A stretch of 64,000 nt of DNA from Flavobacterium rivuli WB 3.3-2 = DSM 21788 (GCF_000378485.1 NZ_KB899972.1:124001-188000), one strand, 5' to 3'. Shown: positions 8,087 to 18,146, numbered from the stretch's first letter. Program-made: numbers and translations. The notes: generated by a model from the letters alone, not told the origin.

Positions 8087-9349
8087 ATGCACATTTACCT
8101 TAAAAGACTCAATATTTTTCATTATAAAAAATTAGTAATCGCATCGCTTGTAGTTGGTTTTCTGGCAGCTTTGTTGGGTATTTCACTAAAACATGTTACA
8201 GAACATTATGAAAATATACTATATACCAGGGCATTGGCAAATTCTCTCTGGTTCGTAATATTTCCGGCATTTGGGCTTTCGTTAATTTATATATTGCGCC
8301 AGTACCTGTTTAAAAAAAAGGAAAATAAAGGCATTAAAGAAGTGTTTGATGCTACAGCTAAAAACAGCAATGGCCTCCCCTCTTATAAAATTCCATCTCA
8401 TTTTATAAATGGTATGCTTACCGTAATTTTTGGAGGGAGCACCGGTGTAGAAGTTTCTACCGTTGTAGCCACTGCTGCTGTAGGATCTTTAGCATCTGAA
8501 AAAGAAACCTTTTTAAAACGCTATAAAACAGAGCTGATTTGTGCAGGTATTGCAGCAGGCGTTACAGCCCTGTTTAACACGCCACTTGCTGGATTACTGT
8601 TTGCGTATGAGGTAGTATCTAAAAAAACTACTAAACCACAACTTATTAGCACCCTGCTTGCCGCCGGTATCGCTTACGCGTTTGTATTAGTACTTAACGA
8701 AGAACCTCTTTTTGCGGTACACATAACCCAATGGCACCTGCATGCATTACCGTGGTTTATAGTACTGGGAATACTGGCAGGCATCAATTCTGTTTACTTA
8801 ACTAAATGTGTGCTGTTCTTTAAAAAGCAGTTTTTAAAATTTAATTCGCACTATTACAAAATACTTTTTGGCGCAGCTGCCATAAGCCTTATGATACTTG
8901 TATTGCCACAATTGTATGGTGAGGGTTACCACGCCATTAAAGAAAGTATTGCAGGTGCAAATACCCTTAAACTAACACCACTTGTTGCCATAACCCTTTG
9001 CGGAATTTTACTGCTTAAACCCATAATAACATCTGTAACGCTTGGTGCCGGTGGCGATGGTGGCGTGTTTGCGCCCGGTATTTTTATAGGTGCATTTTTA
9101 GGACTATTCTTTGCTGTAATACTAAACACATTTTTTAATGCAGAGGTTATTCCGCTTAACTTTATGATAGTGGGTATGGCAGCTATGCTAAGCGCGAGTA
9201 TCCATGCTCCATTTACTGCCCTTTTCTTGGTATGCGGGCTGGTTAATGACTATACCCTATTCATTCCACTCTTAATTGTAAGCCTTGTTGCTAAGTATAC
9301 TGCACAGAGCATTTTTCCGTACACGGTATATAGTTTTGCTAAAAAATAA
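8087..9349 (+). CDS. ClC-type chloride channel or H+/Cl- antiporter
   Basis: This 420-residue protein has about 10-11 hydrophobic segments. Two ion-pathway motifs are recognisable: FGGSTGVEVST (the GKxGPxxH-type loop, near residue 117) and GAGGDGGVFAPGIFIG (the GxFxP motif, near residue 320). The first motif is degenerate compared with E. coli ClcA. The HPP-family gene starts 3 bp after its stop, so the two are translationally linked. No CBS domains are present. Confidence 0.88.
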   Translation: MHIYLKRLNIFHYKKLVIASLVVGFLAALLGISLKHVTEHYENILYTRALANSLWFVIFPAFGLSLIYILRQYLFKKKENKGIKEVFDATAKNSNGLPSYKIPSHFINGMLTVIFGGSTGVEVSTVVATAAVGSLASEKETFLKRYKTELICAGIAAGVTALFNTPLAGLLFAYEVVSKKTTKPQLISTLLAAGIAYAFVLVLNEEPLFAVHITQWHLHALPWFIVLGILAGINSVYLTKCVLFFKKQFLKFNSHYYKILFGAAAISLMILVLPQLYGEGYHAIKESIAGANTLKLTPLVAITLCGILLLKPIITSVTLGAGGDGGVFAPGIFIGAFLGLFFAVILNTFFNAEVIPLNFMIVGMAAMLSASIHAPFTALFLVCGLVNDYTLFIPLLIVSLVAKYTAQSIFPYTVYSFAKK

Positions 9350-9352
9350 CTC

Positions 9353-9958
9353 ATGCCCTTACAAAAAATAAAACGCAGCTACCGCCATGCCCGCTATGTA
9401 TTATATACAGAAACACTTGTAGATTTTAAAGAACACTTTTGGGCTTTTGTAGGGTCATTTATTGGGTTAGGCACTATTGCCTATCTGCAATACGAAGTTT
9501 TTCCTCAGCAGGATTATGTATTGCTTATAGGTTCTTTTGGTGCATCGTGCGTACTGGTCTATGGGGTTATACAAAGCCCTCTGGCACAACCGCGTAATTT
9601 AATAGGCGGCCATGTAATATCTGCAATTATTGGTGTAACGATACAAAAACTCATCCCGGATGTTCTCTGGCTGTCGGCACCACTTGCTGTTTCGCTGTCA
9701 ATAATTTTTATGCAGATAACAAAAACACTGCACCCACCCGGAGGGGCAACGGCACTTATAGCAGTAACAGGGTCGGCACAAATAAGGGCGCTGGGTTATA
9801 TGTATGTGCTTTCGCCGGTACTAAGCGGGGCAACTATCCTTTTAATCGCTGCATTAATTTTTAATAATATTACAAAAAACAGGCAATATCCGTCGGCGCA
9901 TGCCGTAAAAAGTTTCAGGAAACACGGGCGCGGTTTAAAACGGTTCATAAAATCATAA
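9353..9958 (+). CDS. HPP family membrane protein
   Basis: A 201-residue protein with four to five hydrophobic segments and the signature LHPPGGATALIAV near residue 124. HPP proteins are integral membrane proteins; a plant and cyanobacterial member has been linked to nitrite transport, but the role here is unknown. It lies 3 bp behind the ClC gene. The C-terminal tail is basic (HAVKSFRKHGRGLKRF), as expected for a cytoplasmic end. Confidence 0.88.
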   Translation: MPLQKIKRSYRHARYVLYTETLVDFKEHFWAFVGSFIGLGTIAYLQYEVFPQQDYVLLIGSFGASCVLVYGVIQSPLAQPRNLIGGHVISAIIGVTIQKLIPDVLWLSAPLAVSLSIIFMQITKTLHPPGGATALIAVTGSAQIRALGYMYVLSPVLSGATILLIAALIFNNITKNRQYPSAHAVKSFRKHGRGLKRFIKS

Positions 9959-10015
9959 CATTAGTGTATTAAAATTTCATTATATTTATAATCGGGAATT
10001 TAAAATACTACTATA

Positions 10016-10387
10016 ATGACAATACCACAAAACTACCTGCCTGTTATGCCTTACCTTGTGCTGGACGATGCCCCGGCATTTTTAGCATACACCAAAAAAG
10101 TATTTGGTGCCACAGAGCAAATGATCGTTCCCGGCGAAATAGGCCGTGCCATTATGCATGGCGAAATAAAAATAGGCGATGCCGTAATTATGTTTGCCGG
10201 AAGCAACGAGAACTGGAAACAAAAAACAGCAGGCATGTTTATTTTTGTAACCGATGTAGACAGGGTATTTAATGCCGCAATTGAACAGGGAGGCACCGAA
10301 CTGCAAAAACCGGCAAAACAGGAATATGGGTATGCCGCCGGTTTTGAAGACCCGTTTGGCAACCACTGGTGGATAAACCAGTCTTAA
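10016..10387 (+). CDS. VOC family protein, PhnB/glyoxalase-like
   Basis: A 123-residue vicinal-oxygen-chelate protein with two beta-alpha-beta-beta-beta halves. It begins PVMPYLVLDDAPAFLAYTKKVFG and ends DPFGNHWWINQ, the usual PhnB-like pattern. The name PhnB in this family does not by itself imply phosphonate metabolism. It precedes a second VOC gene by 16 bp. Substrate unknown. Confidence 0.8.
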   Translation: MTIPQNYLPVMPYLVLDDAPAFLAYTKKVFGATEQMIVPGEIGRAIMHGEIKIGDAVIMFAGSNENWKQKTAGMFIFVTDVDRVFNAAIEQGGTELQKPAKQEYGYAAGFEDPFGNHWWINQS

Positions 10388-10403
10388 TAATTTTATACTT
10401 TAG

Positions 10404-10802
10404 ATGATAAATATTACCAATATACACCATGTAGCAATTATTTGTACTGATTATGCTGCATCTAAACATTTTTATACCCATATTTTAGGCTGTACCATTA
10501 TTGCAGAGAACTATCGTGAGGCCCGCGACTCTTATAAGCTTGACCTGGCTGTTAATGGTACCTATGCCATAGAGCTGTTCTCTTTTCCTAATCCCGCTAA
10601 ACGACCATCGAGGCCGGAGGGTACCGGGTTGCGCCACCTTGCTTTTCAGGTACCCGATATTGACGCTACCCTTGCATGGCTTGCCGAAAACCATGTGGTG
10701 GCAGAACCCGTACGTATAGATGAATTTACCGGAAGCCGCTTTACCTTTATTGCCGACCCGGATGATTTGCCTATAGAGTTTTATGAAATACAGCCATTGT
10801 AA
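10404..10802 (+). CDS. VOC family protein, GloA2/SMU1112-like
   Basis: A 132-residue glyoxalase-fold protein. Candidate metal ligands are His near residue 6 (IHHVAIIC), His in LRHLAFQVPDID, and Glu in the C-terminal PIEFYEIQ. It belongs to the GloA2-type subgroup related to lactoylglutathione lyases, though the substrate is not established. The following gene's start codon lies inside its last 20 bp, so the two are translationally coupled. Confidence 0.8.
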   Translation: MINITNIHHVAIICTDYAASKHFYTHILGCTIIAENYREARDSYKLDLAVNGTYAIELFSFPNPAKRPSRPEGTGLRHLAFQVPDIDATLAWLAENHVVAEPVRIDEFTGSRFTFIADPDDLPIEFYEIQPL

Positions 10803-11742
10803 TACCGTACTCTTTCTTTTACTATCTTTTATACTGCATGCTCAGAAAATAGATAATACAGCATCTTTCAGGGACATGCAGCGCGAAAGTTATTTTCGTA
10901 TTAATTACGAAAATGACTTTTTTACCGCATCCGACATTTATTACACACAGGGCTACCAGCTCGAACTGGTTATGCCCTGGCTGCGTAAAAATCCTGTTAA
11001 CCATTTGTTCATGCAACTTAAAGACAGCGAACAGAAATATGGGCTGTTGTTCGAAAATTTAGGGTACATTCCCACGAGCATTAAAGAAGCGGGTATTCAG
11101 TATGGCGACAGGCCGTATGCAGCAACCATTGCCTTAAAAAGTTTTATGGTAAGCACAGATACTCTGAGCAAATCGCGCTTATCATCATCGTTAGTTGTTG
11201 GAATGATTGGGCCGGCCGCACTGGGTAACGAGATACAAACCGGCATACACCGCTGGATAGGCGACGATATACCGCAGGGCTGGCACAACCAGATTAAAAA
11301 CGACATTGTACTTGACTATGAGCTGGCTTATGAAAAACAGCTATTTAGCTACAAAAGGCTTGCCGCCATAAACCTTGATACCAAAGCACACCTGGGTACA
11401 TTTAATACATTTGCCTCGCTGGGATTAAACGCAACTTTTGGGCTTATTAGTACTCCGTATAACCCTGTTAAAAACAAGAAAAAATTTAGTGCTTACATTT
11501 TTACACAGCCACGCTATAAAGCTATAGGTTATGATGCCTCTATGCAGGGCGGTATCTTTACACGCAGCCCCTACACTATTGCTGCCCGGGGTATAGAGCG
11601 TTTTGTTTTAGAGAACAACTATGGTATCATTATACAATTCCGCACGCTTTACTTTGAGTACTTCCGTAACGACATTACCGAAGAGTTTAAAACAGGTGCA
11701 TCGCACAAATGGGGAGGTTTTAAAATAGGCTTTACTATTTAG
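10783..11742 (+). CDS. LpxR-like lipid A deacylase family outer-membrane protein (DUF2219)
   Basis: A 319-residue protein with a signal peptide (residues 1-20, ending LHAQ). The segment NYENDFFTASDIYYTQGY near residue 40 matches the LpxR active-site region, where an Asn-Asp pair acts in catalysis. GIHRWIGDD and alternating aromatic strands fit a 12-stranded barrel. LpxR removes the 3'-acyloxyacyl chain of lipid A; many Bacteroidota members are uncharacterised. The start overlaps the VOC gene by 20 bp. A later start would lose the signal peptide. Confidence 0.78.
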   Translation: MKYSHCNTVLFLLLSFILHAQKIDNTASFRDMQRESYFRINYENDFFTASDIYYTQGYQLELVMPWLRKNPVNHLFMQLKDSEQKYGLLFENLGYIPTSIKEAGIQYGDRPYAATIALKSFMVSTDTLSKSRLSSSLVVGMIGPAALGNEIQTGIHRWIGDDIPQGWHNQIKNDIVLDYELAYEKQLFSYKRLAAINLDTKAHLGTFNTFASLGLNATFGLISTPYNPVKNKKKFSAYIFTQPRYKAIGYDASMQGGIFTRSPYTIAARGIERFVLENNYGIIIQFRTLYFEYFRNDITEEFKTGASHKWGGFKIGFTI

Positions 11743-11803
11743 CCGTTGTAGTTCGCTATTATTTTGTATTATTGCCATCAATTAGCAAAACAACCTTTAA
11801 GAA

Positions 11804-12601
11804 ATGAACGAGATTTTACAAACCATTAGTACACTCTGGCAGGACATTATTAGCCATCCCGGCACATCGCTGGCCATTATAGGCAATCTTATTATTATAG
11901 AAAGCCTGCTTTCTGTAGATAATGCCGCAGTACTGGCCACTATGGTAATGGATTTACCTAAAGAGCAACGCAATCGTGCCTTAAAATTTGGTATATGGGG
12001 CGCTTATATTTTTAGGGGTATAGCCATGATATTTGCATCGGCGCTAATTACAATATGGTGGTTAAAACCCATAGGCGGGCTTTACCTGCTGTATTTGGTT
12101 TTTGACTGGTATAAATCTAAACAAACAAAAACAGAAGAAGATGATACTATAGATAAGGAAAGCAACTGGCTTTATAAATTAACTGTGGGTTCGCTTGGTA
12201 ACTTTTGGGCCACAGTTTGCCTTGTAGAACTTATGGATATGGCATTTTCTATAGATAATGTATTTGCAGCCGTAGCCTTTACACCAAATATAATACTGGT
12301 TTGTATAGGCGTATTTATAGGTATACTTGCTATGCGGTTTATTGCACAGTGGTTTGTTAACCTTATGGAAAAATACCCTTTCCTGGAAACTGCGGCATTT
12401 ATAGTTATAGGCATTTTAGGTTTAAAACTTACTTTATCTTTAATAGAACATTTTTATCCCGAGAGTGAGGTTAGCGAATTTTTAGGCAGCCATGCGGCAG
12501 ATATTGGCATATCTGTACTAACGGTAGCCATTTTCTTTATCCCTATTATTACCTGCCTGCTGTTTAACGTTCCTAAAAAACATACCGGAACAGAAGAATA
12601 A
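11804..12601 (+). CDS. TerC family membrane protein
   Basis: This 265-residue protein has seven or eight hydrophobic segments. It carries the two conserved acidic motifs of the family: ESLLSVDNAAVLA near residue 29 and ELMDMAFSIDNVFAA near residue 143. TerC/Alx-type proteins act in metal-ion (manganese or tellurite-related) homeostasis. It is 61 bp downstream of the LpxR-like gene and ends at a strong terminator. The specific ion is not deducible. Confidence 0.87.
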   Translation: MNEILQTISTLWQDIISHPGTSLAIIGNLIIIESLLSVDNAAVLATMVMDLPKEQRNRALKFGIWGAYIFRGIAMIFASALITIWWLKPIGGLYLLYLVFDWYKSKQTKTEEDDTIDKESNWLYKLTVGSLGNFWATVCLVELMDMAFSIDNVFAAVAFTPNIILVCIGVFIGILAMRFIAQWFVNLMEKYPFLETAAFIVIGILGLKLTLSLIEHFYPESEVSEFLGSHAADIGISVLTVAIFFIPIITCLLFNVPKKHTGTEE

Positions 12602-12620
12602 TACATCTTAAACATAATAA

Positions 12621-12656
12621 AAAACGCTCCTGAAACAAATGTTTCAGGAGCGTTTT
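12621..12656. terminator. Strong bidirectional terminator
   Basis: Perfect 16-bp arms (12621-12636 and 12641-12656) around the loop AAAT, with A-rich and T-rich flanks on either side. It separates the converging TerC and DUF3857 genes. Confidence 0.9.
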
Positions 12657-12676
12657 TTATTAGTTAACCCACAAGA

Positions 12677-14824
12677 TTAATTCTTCTTTAAAAGTATTTT
12701 TTCCTGGGTAAACTGGTAGGCTGCATCTATAAAGGCAGTTATATCTTTCCAGTTTGCTGCAGGCTCATAATATGTTGCATAATATTTAGTAGCTTTTACA
12801 GTAAGTTTATTACCGGTTAGCGTAGCTGTGCTTACAAACCCGCCGGTAGCGTTCTCAACTTTTTTATTAAGCTTTTCTAAACCGCTTACTGTATAACCGT
12901 CTGGTATAGTAATTATAACTTCTTCGTTGTAAGCTCTCGGGTATGACTGATAAATGTTATTAGCCCTTTTTTTATCTTTCTCTTCAATGTTTACCTGCTC
13001 CCCTATTAGCTTACCTACTTCTAAAACATAATTAGCACCTGCCTTTTTTACAAGCTTGTCTTTTACCGTAAATTTCTCGTTATAAGAAAAAGGTGTACCC
13101 GCCCCAAAACGCCCTGTTGCAGTAACCTCAAGTGTGTGGTCTTCAACCGTAAAATCAAATTCAGATTCTATAGATTCCTTAAATTCTTTCTTTTGCTTTT
13201 CCTTTAATTTATTTTTTAGGGCATCAAATTCGTTAGTATATTGTTCTTTTTTCTTTTTGTTCTTTACATAATCAAGTAGTGACTTGGTACCGTATTTAGC
13301 ATAATCCTCGGCTACGTAATCAAAAAAGTACATCTTGTCATCCTGGTCGGCATCTTTAAGGTGCCCGTATAAAGACGATTCCCTGATTAAATTAACCGTA
13401 TTGAAATCTGCCGAAAAAGTTACATCAAGTTTCCTTTCACTACGATTATCTTTATGAGTAGACACCGGCAGTTTTATCGTTTCTATATCGCTTACCTTTT
13501 TTCCTTTAGATACTTTTAAGGCATAAGCGTCGCTGTTTTCTATTAAAAATTTTACCTGGTCGGCATTGGTGTATGGTGTAAAAAACTGCAGGTAAACGGG
13601 GTTTTGGGTATTAACCCTAAGCAATACTTCTATATTGGTTTTAAGCAGCAAATCTTTTATAGGGCCGTTGTTTCGTGGTGTGGCCACAATAATATCATAA
13701 TCTAATTTTTGGTCTTTAAGAAAAGCCATAAAGTGGTTAATAAACTCTTCCTCGCTATTAAAAAATACCGGCATGCCATAATATTCCCATGGATACATAA
13801 TTTTAGCCTCTTTAACAACAAAAGCCTCTACAAAGCGTGTATAATACTGGTGCCTTGTGTAATAGTATACCTGCTTAACCTTTTCTTCGTCGCTGGTAAA
13901 GGTATGCTCCTTAAGGTAGGTTTTTATATCGCCAAGGTTTCCGTAAGGTTTAAACCTGCCATCATAATAGGCAAGTACATCATCTGTAGAAACATTTTTT
14001 TTAATAATGTTTTCCTTCTTTGGCAAAAAACCTCCGGCACTCTCCTCAAACTTGCCGGAACGTGCAAAGTATACCTGGAATTTATAGCAAGGCAGCTCTA
14101 CCAATGGGTAAAACCATCTTGGAAAATCGTTCTTCTCTACATCGTTAGCCACGAGCTCATAACGGCGCTCGCTGCTGCCTTCCGGCGATACCTCCATAAG
14201 TTCGGGGGCGCCATTATAGGTATTAAAGTTTATAAAAAAGTCATTCTCTGTTTTAAGCGTAAGCTTCATATCCATAATAGGATAACTATCTGCAACAGTA
14301 GTCTCAACGGGATCAAACCCAAAGGCATCAAAGCTTTTAAAAGGCTCCTTAGTATAAAAGTAAAAGTCTATAATATCGCCTACTTCAAGGTTAGGTATGG
14401 CAATTTTTTTTGTCTGGTCTGTAGTTATAGCTTCAGCATCTACATCAATTTCTTTTTCTGTACCATCGGGTTTAATTACCTTAATTCCAATAGTATTGGT
14501 ACCTCTCTTCCAGCCATAAGCCTTATTTGAAAAAAAACGCTCACGGAACGAAAATTCTGAAAACTCTTTTACAGAAGCCTGATCCTGTAGTTTTATCCTT
14601 TTTCTTGTTGATGAAATATACGTTACGCTCGTACCATATTTATGGTAATCGTAATTTTCGTTTTTGTAAATTACTACAGCCGATTCTTTCTTCCACTTTT
14701 CGGGTACGGTTATATTTTTTTTAGCGGGGTCATCTTTACCCCAAAATAGTTCTTTTACTTCTGCTTTATCCTGGGCAAAAGTTATCGTGCCGCAAAGCAG
14801 CAACGTTAATGTTACAATTCTCAT
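12677..14824 (-). CDS. Secreted DUF3857 domain protein, transglutaminase-like, likely non-catalytic
   Basis: A 715-residue protein with signal peptide MRIVTLTLLLCGTITFAQ. The N-terminal half is DUF3857-like (around residues 40-230). The middle has a transglutaminase-like fold in which I see no GDCK motif, so catalytic activity is doubtful. A lysine/glutamate-rich helix (KNKKKKEQ to KEKQKKEF) lies near residues 520-550. Its ATG directly abuts the stop of the upstream DUF3857 gene with no gap, so the two are translationally coupled. Function is unknown in Bacteroidota. Confidence 0.72.
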   Translation of the reverse strand: MRIVTLTLLLCGTITFAQDKAEVKELFWGKDDPAKKNITVPEKWKKESAVVIYKNENYDYHKYGTSVTYISSTRKRIKLQDQASVKEFSEFSFRERFFSNKAYGWKRGTNTIGIKVIKPDGTEKEIDVDAEAITTDQTKKIAIPNLEVGDIIDFYFYTKEPFKSFDAFGFDPVETTVADSYPIMDMKLTLKTENDFFINFNTYNGAPELMEVSPEGSSERRYELVANDVEKNDFPRWFYPLVELPCYKFQVYFARSGKFEESAGGFLPKKENIIKKNVSTDDVLAYYDGRFKPYGNLGDIKTYLKEHTFTSDEEKVKQVYYYTRHQYYTRFVEAFVVKEAKIMYPWEYYGMPVFFNSEEEFINHFMAFLKDQKLDYDIIVATPRNNGPIKDLLLKTNIEVLLRVNTQNPVYLQFFTPYTNADQVKFLIENSDAYALKVSKGKKVSDIETIKLPVSTHKDNRSERKLDVTFSADFNTVNLIRESSLYGHLKDADQDDKMYFFDYVAEDYAKYGTKSLLDYVKNKKKKEQYTNEFDALKNKLKEKQKKEFKESIESEFDFTVEDHTLEVTATGRFGAGTPFSYNEKFTVKDKLVKKAGANYVLEVGKLIGEQVNIEEKDKKRANNIYQSYPRAYNEEVIITIPDGYTVSGLEKLNKKVENATGGFVSTATLTGNKLTVKATKYYATYYEPAANWKDITAFIDAAYQFTQEKILLKKN

Positions 14825-16729
14825 TTATTGTTTGGTTAAGGTAATTTGGTCGTTGTATAAATTTTTAAGGCTTGTTACAGAGGCATTCCAGTTTACAAAA
14901 TCGGCTTTTTTTATAGTGGCAGATTTTACTAAAAAATGTTTTTTGTAAAGAATATCGTTACCTTTTTGTTCATAAGACACGTTTATAGCATACGTATCAT
15001 TAGCAATTTTAAATGCTTCCGGCAGCCTTGTTACTTTATAACCCGCAGGTATTTGTAGTGTAGTAACAGACTCATATTCTCTCTTATAATCAAACTCAAA
15101 ATCGGTTTTGCGTTCTTTAAAATCATACTCGCTAAACTCCTGTTCATAATCCAGGTCTACATAAATTTCGTTATCAAAGGAGGAAACCTTGTTTTTTAGC
15201 GTAGCATTATATTGCAGCGTAAGGTTGCTGTCGCGATTGGCAAGATCTGACGTTACTACGTTAGACACTGCAAAATTATTATCGCCATGAGAAAGGTAAT
15301 ATTGCAGGGAGTTTTCTTTCCTGTCGTTCTTTATGCTATTATAACCATACAAAAAAGAAGCACGGCTTTCGCCAAGCATATTACCCGATATGGTACCTAC
15401 TAAAGACTCATTATCTATATGAAAGACACCGGTATAAGTCTCTTTATTTTGCGCTGATGCAGCCACCGGAACCTTCTCAATAATATATTTATCGCCGTCC
15501 TCTATCATTACCTCTTTGCCCTGTATCCTTTCGGCATATTCGCCCAGCGAGTTATACTTTTCTGTACCGTCAAGAAAATATTTTTTACCGTCCTTAAACA
15601 ATGTGCATATCATGTGGTTATCTACACTAAGCGATGGTATGCTGTAATTATAGCCTATGTGCTTTGTACCTATCCAGGTAAGGCGCGCATCAAACCCGGC
15701 TTCCTTAAGCATTTGCCTTGTTAAGTTTGCCATACCCTTACAGTCGCCATACCTCTTGGCAAAAACATTTTGAGATGCCTCCGGCCTGTAACCTGCAAGG
15801 CCATCCTCAAAAGCTATGTAACGAATGTTGTCCTGAACCCAATAGTAAATATTTTTTATTTTTTCATCGTCGGTTTTAGCATTGGCAGTAAGTTCCTTAA
15901 CCTTATCTTTTAGTGCGGCCGGATTTTCCTGTATACCATCTACTAACGATTTGTACCATTTATACAAATCGGCTGTTTCGCTAAAGAGTGTTATTTGTTT
16001 GCTGTTTTTAGTAAACGATTTTGCAATAAGCAGTACGTGCGGGTAAACAAGCGACGGGCCGGGAGCCTGTTTATCTTCGCTCATAGGCTCTGCGTTTTCG
16101 AGGGTATAGGTGTAAATAGTATTTTTACCCTCTTTTACTACATCTTTTTTTATGGTGTACCCTTCAAAATTAAATTCTTTAATATCAAGGTTTAGCCAAT
16201 CGGGCACGGTAAGGGTTATTTGCTTTTTTATGATAGGATATTCGTCCTGAAAATAAATGCTTGTAAAATACTTTACATCTTTATATTTTTTGTCGAGTTC
16301 ATAGTTGTACGTGTAGCCCTGCACAGGGAAGTCTACAGTCATATATTTTACACGGCTATCGGCAAAGAACAGGTCATTGCTTTTATGAAACTCATCGCGC
16401 ACATAAAAATTTGCCGTTTTATCGTTACGGTATTTCAGGCTAAAATTTTCTATAGACGACTGGCTGTCGTAAAACTCGTATTTATGAATGTCGGCACGAT
16501 GGTTAATATTCATTAACCGCTCCTTTACATTATTGTTTACAGTAACATTGCCCGCGTTAATATCAAAGGTTACAACCTCCTTACTAAATAGCAGGGCAAC
16601 ATCGCTTTTAGCATATTTAAGCCGTAATTCTTTTGCAAGTGCTATATCGTCGGTGGTGGGGTCGATACTTTTTTGCGCATAATTAGTTGCCGATGCGAGC
16701 AGGAGCAACAAGGTAATAAAACGTTTCAT
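14825..16729 (-). CDS. Secreted DUF3857/transglutaminase-like protein with intact catalytic motif
   Basis: A 634-residue protein with a signal peptide (residues 1-18, ending NYAQ). DUF3857 spans about residues 50-220. A transglutaminase-like domain (about 280-400) has RYGDCKGMANLT, with the nucleophile-type Cys, then SVDNHMICTL and KYFLDGT, giving a plausible Cys-His-Asp triad. The C-terminus is a beta-rich DUF2569/3858-type region by appearance. It is the first gene of a two-gene unit; the downstream partner is similar in layout but lacks the GDCK motif. Substrate unknown. Confidence 0.78.
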   Translation of the reverse strand: MKRFITLLLLLASATNYAQKSIDPTTDDIALAKELRLKYAKSDVALLFSKEVVTFDINAGNVTVNNNVKERLMNINHRADIHKYEFYDSQSSIENFSLKYRNDKTANFYVRDEFHKSNDLFFADSRVKYMTVDFPVQGYTYNYELDKKYKDVKYFTSIYFQDEYPIIKKQITLTVPDWLNLDIKEFNFEGYTIKKDVVKEGKNTIYTYTLENAEPMSEDKQAPGPSLVYPHVLLIAKSFTKNSKQITLFSETADLYKWYKSLVDGIQENPAALKDKVKELTANAKTDDEKIKNIYYWVQDNIRYIAFEDGLAGYRPEASQNVFAKRYGDCKGMANLTRQMLKEAGFDARLTWIGTKHIGYNYSIPSLSVDNHMICTLFKDGKKYFLDGTEKYNSLGEYAERIQGKEVMIEDGDKYIIEKVPVAASAQNKETYTGVFHIDNESLVGTISGNMLGESRASFLYGYNSIKNDRKENSLQYYLSHGDNNFAVSNVVTSDLANRDSNLTLQYNATLKNKVSSFDNEIYVDLDYEQEFSEYDFKERKTDFEFDYKREYESVTTLQIPAGYKVTRLPEAFKIANDTYAINVSYEQKGNDILYKKHFLVKSATIKKADFVNWNASVTSLKNLYNDQITLTKQ

Positions 16730-16892
16730 GGTTGGTATATCATTTGGCAGCTAAAATATACATTATATCCACATATTAACACTTAATTATGATAAATAAT
16801 TTAAAAATTAGTGCGTTGACAATTAAAAAACTGAGCAATTATTTAAAATTTAAATAATGCAAGCCTGTATATCTACTATTACATAACAATAG

Positions 16893-16900
16893 TACCTTTG
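16893..16900 (+). promoter_or_regulatory. -7 box of the Bcr/CflA gene
   Basis: TACCTTTG fits TAnnTTTG and ends 19 bp before the GTG start at 16920. Confidence 0.55.
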
Positions 16901-16919
16901 CAGCTAAATAAAAAATACT

Positions 16920-18146
16920 GTGGATAAACAAAAATACATTACACTTATACTTATACTTGGCTCTCTAACTGCACTGGGTCCCTTCTCTATAGATATGTAT
17001 CTGCCGGGCTTTAAAGCCATAGCGTTAGACTTGCATACTACGGTAAACAAAGTGTCGCTATCACTGTCAAGCTACTTTATAGGCATATCTGCAGGGCAAT
17101 TGCTGTATGGCCCGCTGCTTGACCGCTTTGGCAGGAAAAAACCTTTATATATAGGTCTTGCCGTATATATCTTAGCATCTGCAGGCTGTGCCGTAACTAC
17201 AAATATTGATGCTTTTATAGCACTGCGCTTTATACAGGCCGTGGGCAGCTGTGCCGCAGCAGTAGCCTCTATGGCTATGGTGCGCGACCTCTTCCCGGTG
17301 CAGGACAGCCCTAAAGTATTCTCGCTGCTTATGCTTGTTGTGGGGCTTTCGCCAATGCTGGCACCTACTATAGGCGGCTATGTAATTGCCGGTTTTGGGT
17401 GGCATACCATATTTATAATACTGGCATTAATGGGGTTTGCTGTTTTAATGGCTTCACGTTTTGGGCTGCCCAATACCTATAAGGCAGATCCATCAATATC
17501 TTTAAAGCCTAAACCTATTATTGCTAATTTTATTACGGTACTCTCACACCCCCAATTTTACACCTATGCACTATCGGGCGCGGTGGCATTTTCCGGATTA
17601 TTTACTTACGTGGCTGGTTCTCCCCTTGTGTTTATGGATATATTTAAAGTATCTGAAACCGGTTACGGCTGGATATTCGCCTTTATGTCGGTTAGTTTTA
17701 TTGGCACCAGCCAGCTAAATTCGGTACTGCTAAAAAGGTATAAAAGTGAACAGTTGGTTTATATAGGATTAACATTGCAATGCGTAATAAGCCTTGCATT
17801 TCTTGTAGCAGCAATTAATAACTGGCTTGGCCTGTATGAAACTATAGGTATGTTGTTTTTATATTTAGGCTGCCTGGGGCTTACAAATCCTAATACTGCA
17901 GGTTTATCATTAGCTCCATTCTCTAAAAATGCCGGTAGCGCCTCTGCCCTGCTTGGTGCTATGCAGCTGGGCCTTGGTGCCATTGCATCTATGATCGTGG
18001 GCATATTTGTTAAAGAATCTATGGTACCCATGGTAGTTATAATGGCAGGCAGTACCATTATAGCGTTACTGATTTTACTTACAGGCCGCAGAAATATTAA
18101 AGTTTTAGCAGAAAGCAGTGATGGCGATAGTGTGGTAATGCATTAG
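16920..18146 (+). CDS. Bcr/CflA family multidrug efflux MFS transporter
   Basis: A 408-residue, 12-helix transporter. It starts at GTG; a promoter box lies just upstream and no nearer ATG preserves the first helix. Typical Bcr/CflA strings are GPFSIDMYLPGF in the first loop, LSSYFIGISAGQL in helix 2, and GPLLDRFGRKKP in the loop 2-3 motif A. The family exports drugs such as bicyclomycin and chloramphenicol by proton antiport; the native substrate is unknown. It is monocistronic and converges on the antiporter gene. Confidence 0.9.
   Translation: MDKQKYITLILILGSLTALGPFSIDMYLPGFKAIALDLHTTVNKVSLSLSSYFIGISAGQLLYGPLLDRFGRKKPLYIGLAVYILASAGCAVTTNIDAFIALRFIQAVGSCAAAVASMAMVRDLFPVQDSPKVFSLLMLVVGLSPMLAPTIGGYVIAGFGWHTIFIILALMGFAVLMASRFGLPNTYKADPSISLKPKPIIANFITVLSHPQFYTYALSGAVAFSGLFTYVAGSPLVFMDIFKVSETGYGWIFAFMSVSFIGTSQLNSVLLKRYKSEQLVYIGLTLQCVISLAFLVAAINNWLGLYETIGMLFLYLGCLGLTNPNTAGLSLAPFSKNAGSASALLGAMQLGLGAIASMIVGIFVKESMVPMVVIMAGSTIIALLILLTGRRNIKVLAESSDGDSVVMH

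Noticed and set aside
10016..10387. Linking the PhnB-like VOC gene to the phosphonate locus
   Set aside because: PhnB is a general VOC name, the gene is in another operon, and no copy of the TTTAC-N5-GTAAA palindrome lies upstream.
13709..14530. Long plus-strand frame opposite the DUF3857 gene
   Set aside because: Antisense to a well-supported gene with signal peptide and domain; composition is Lys/Ile/Phe-rich without a recognisable family.
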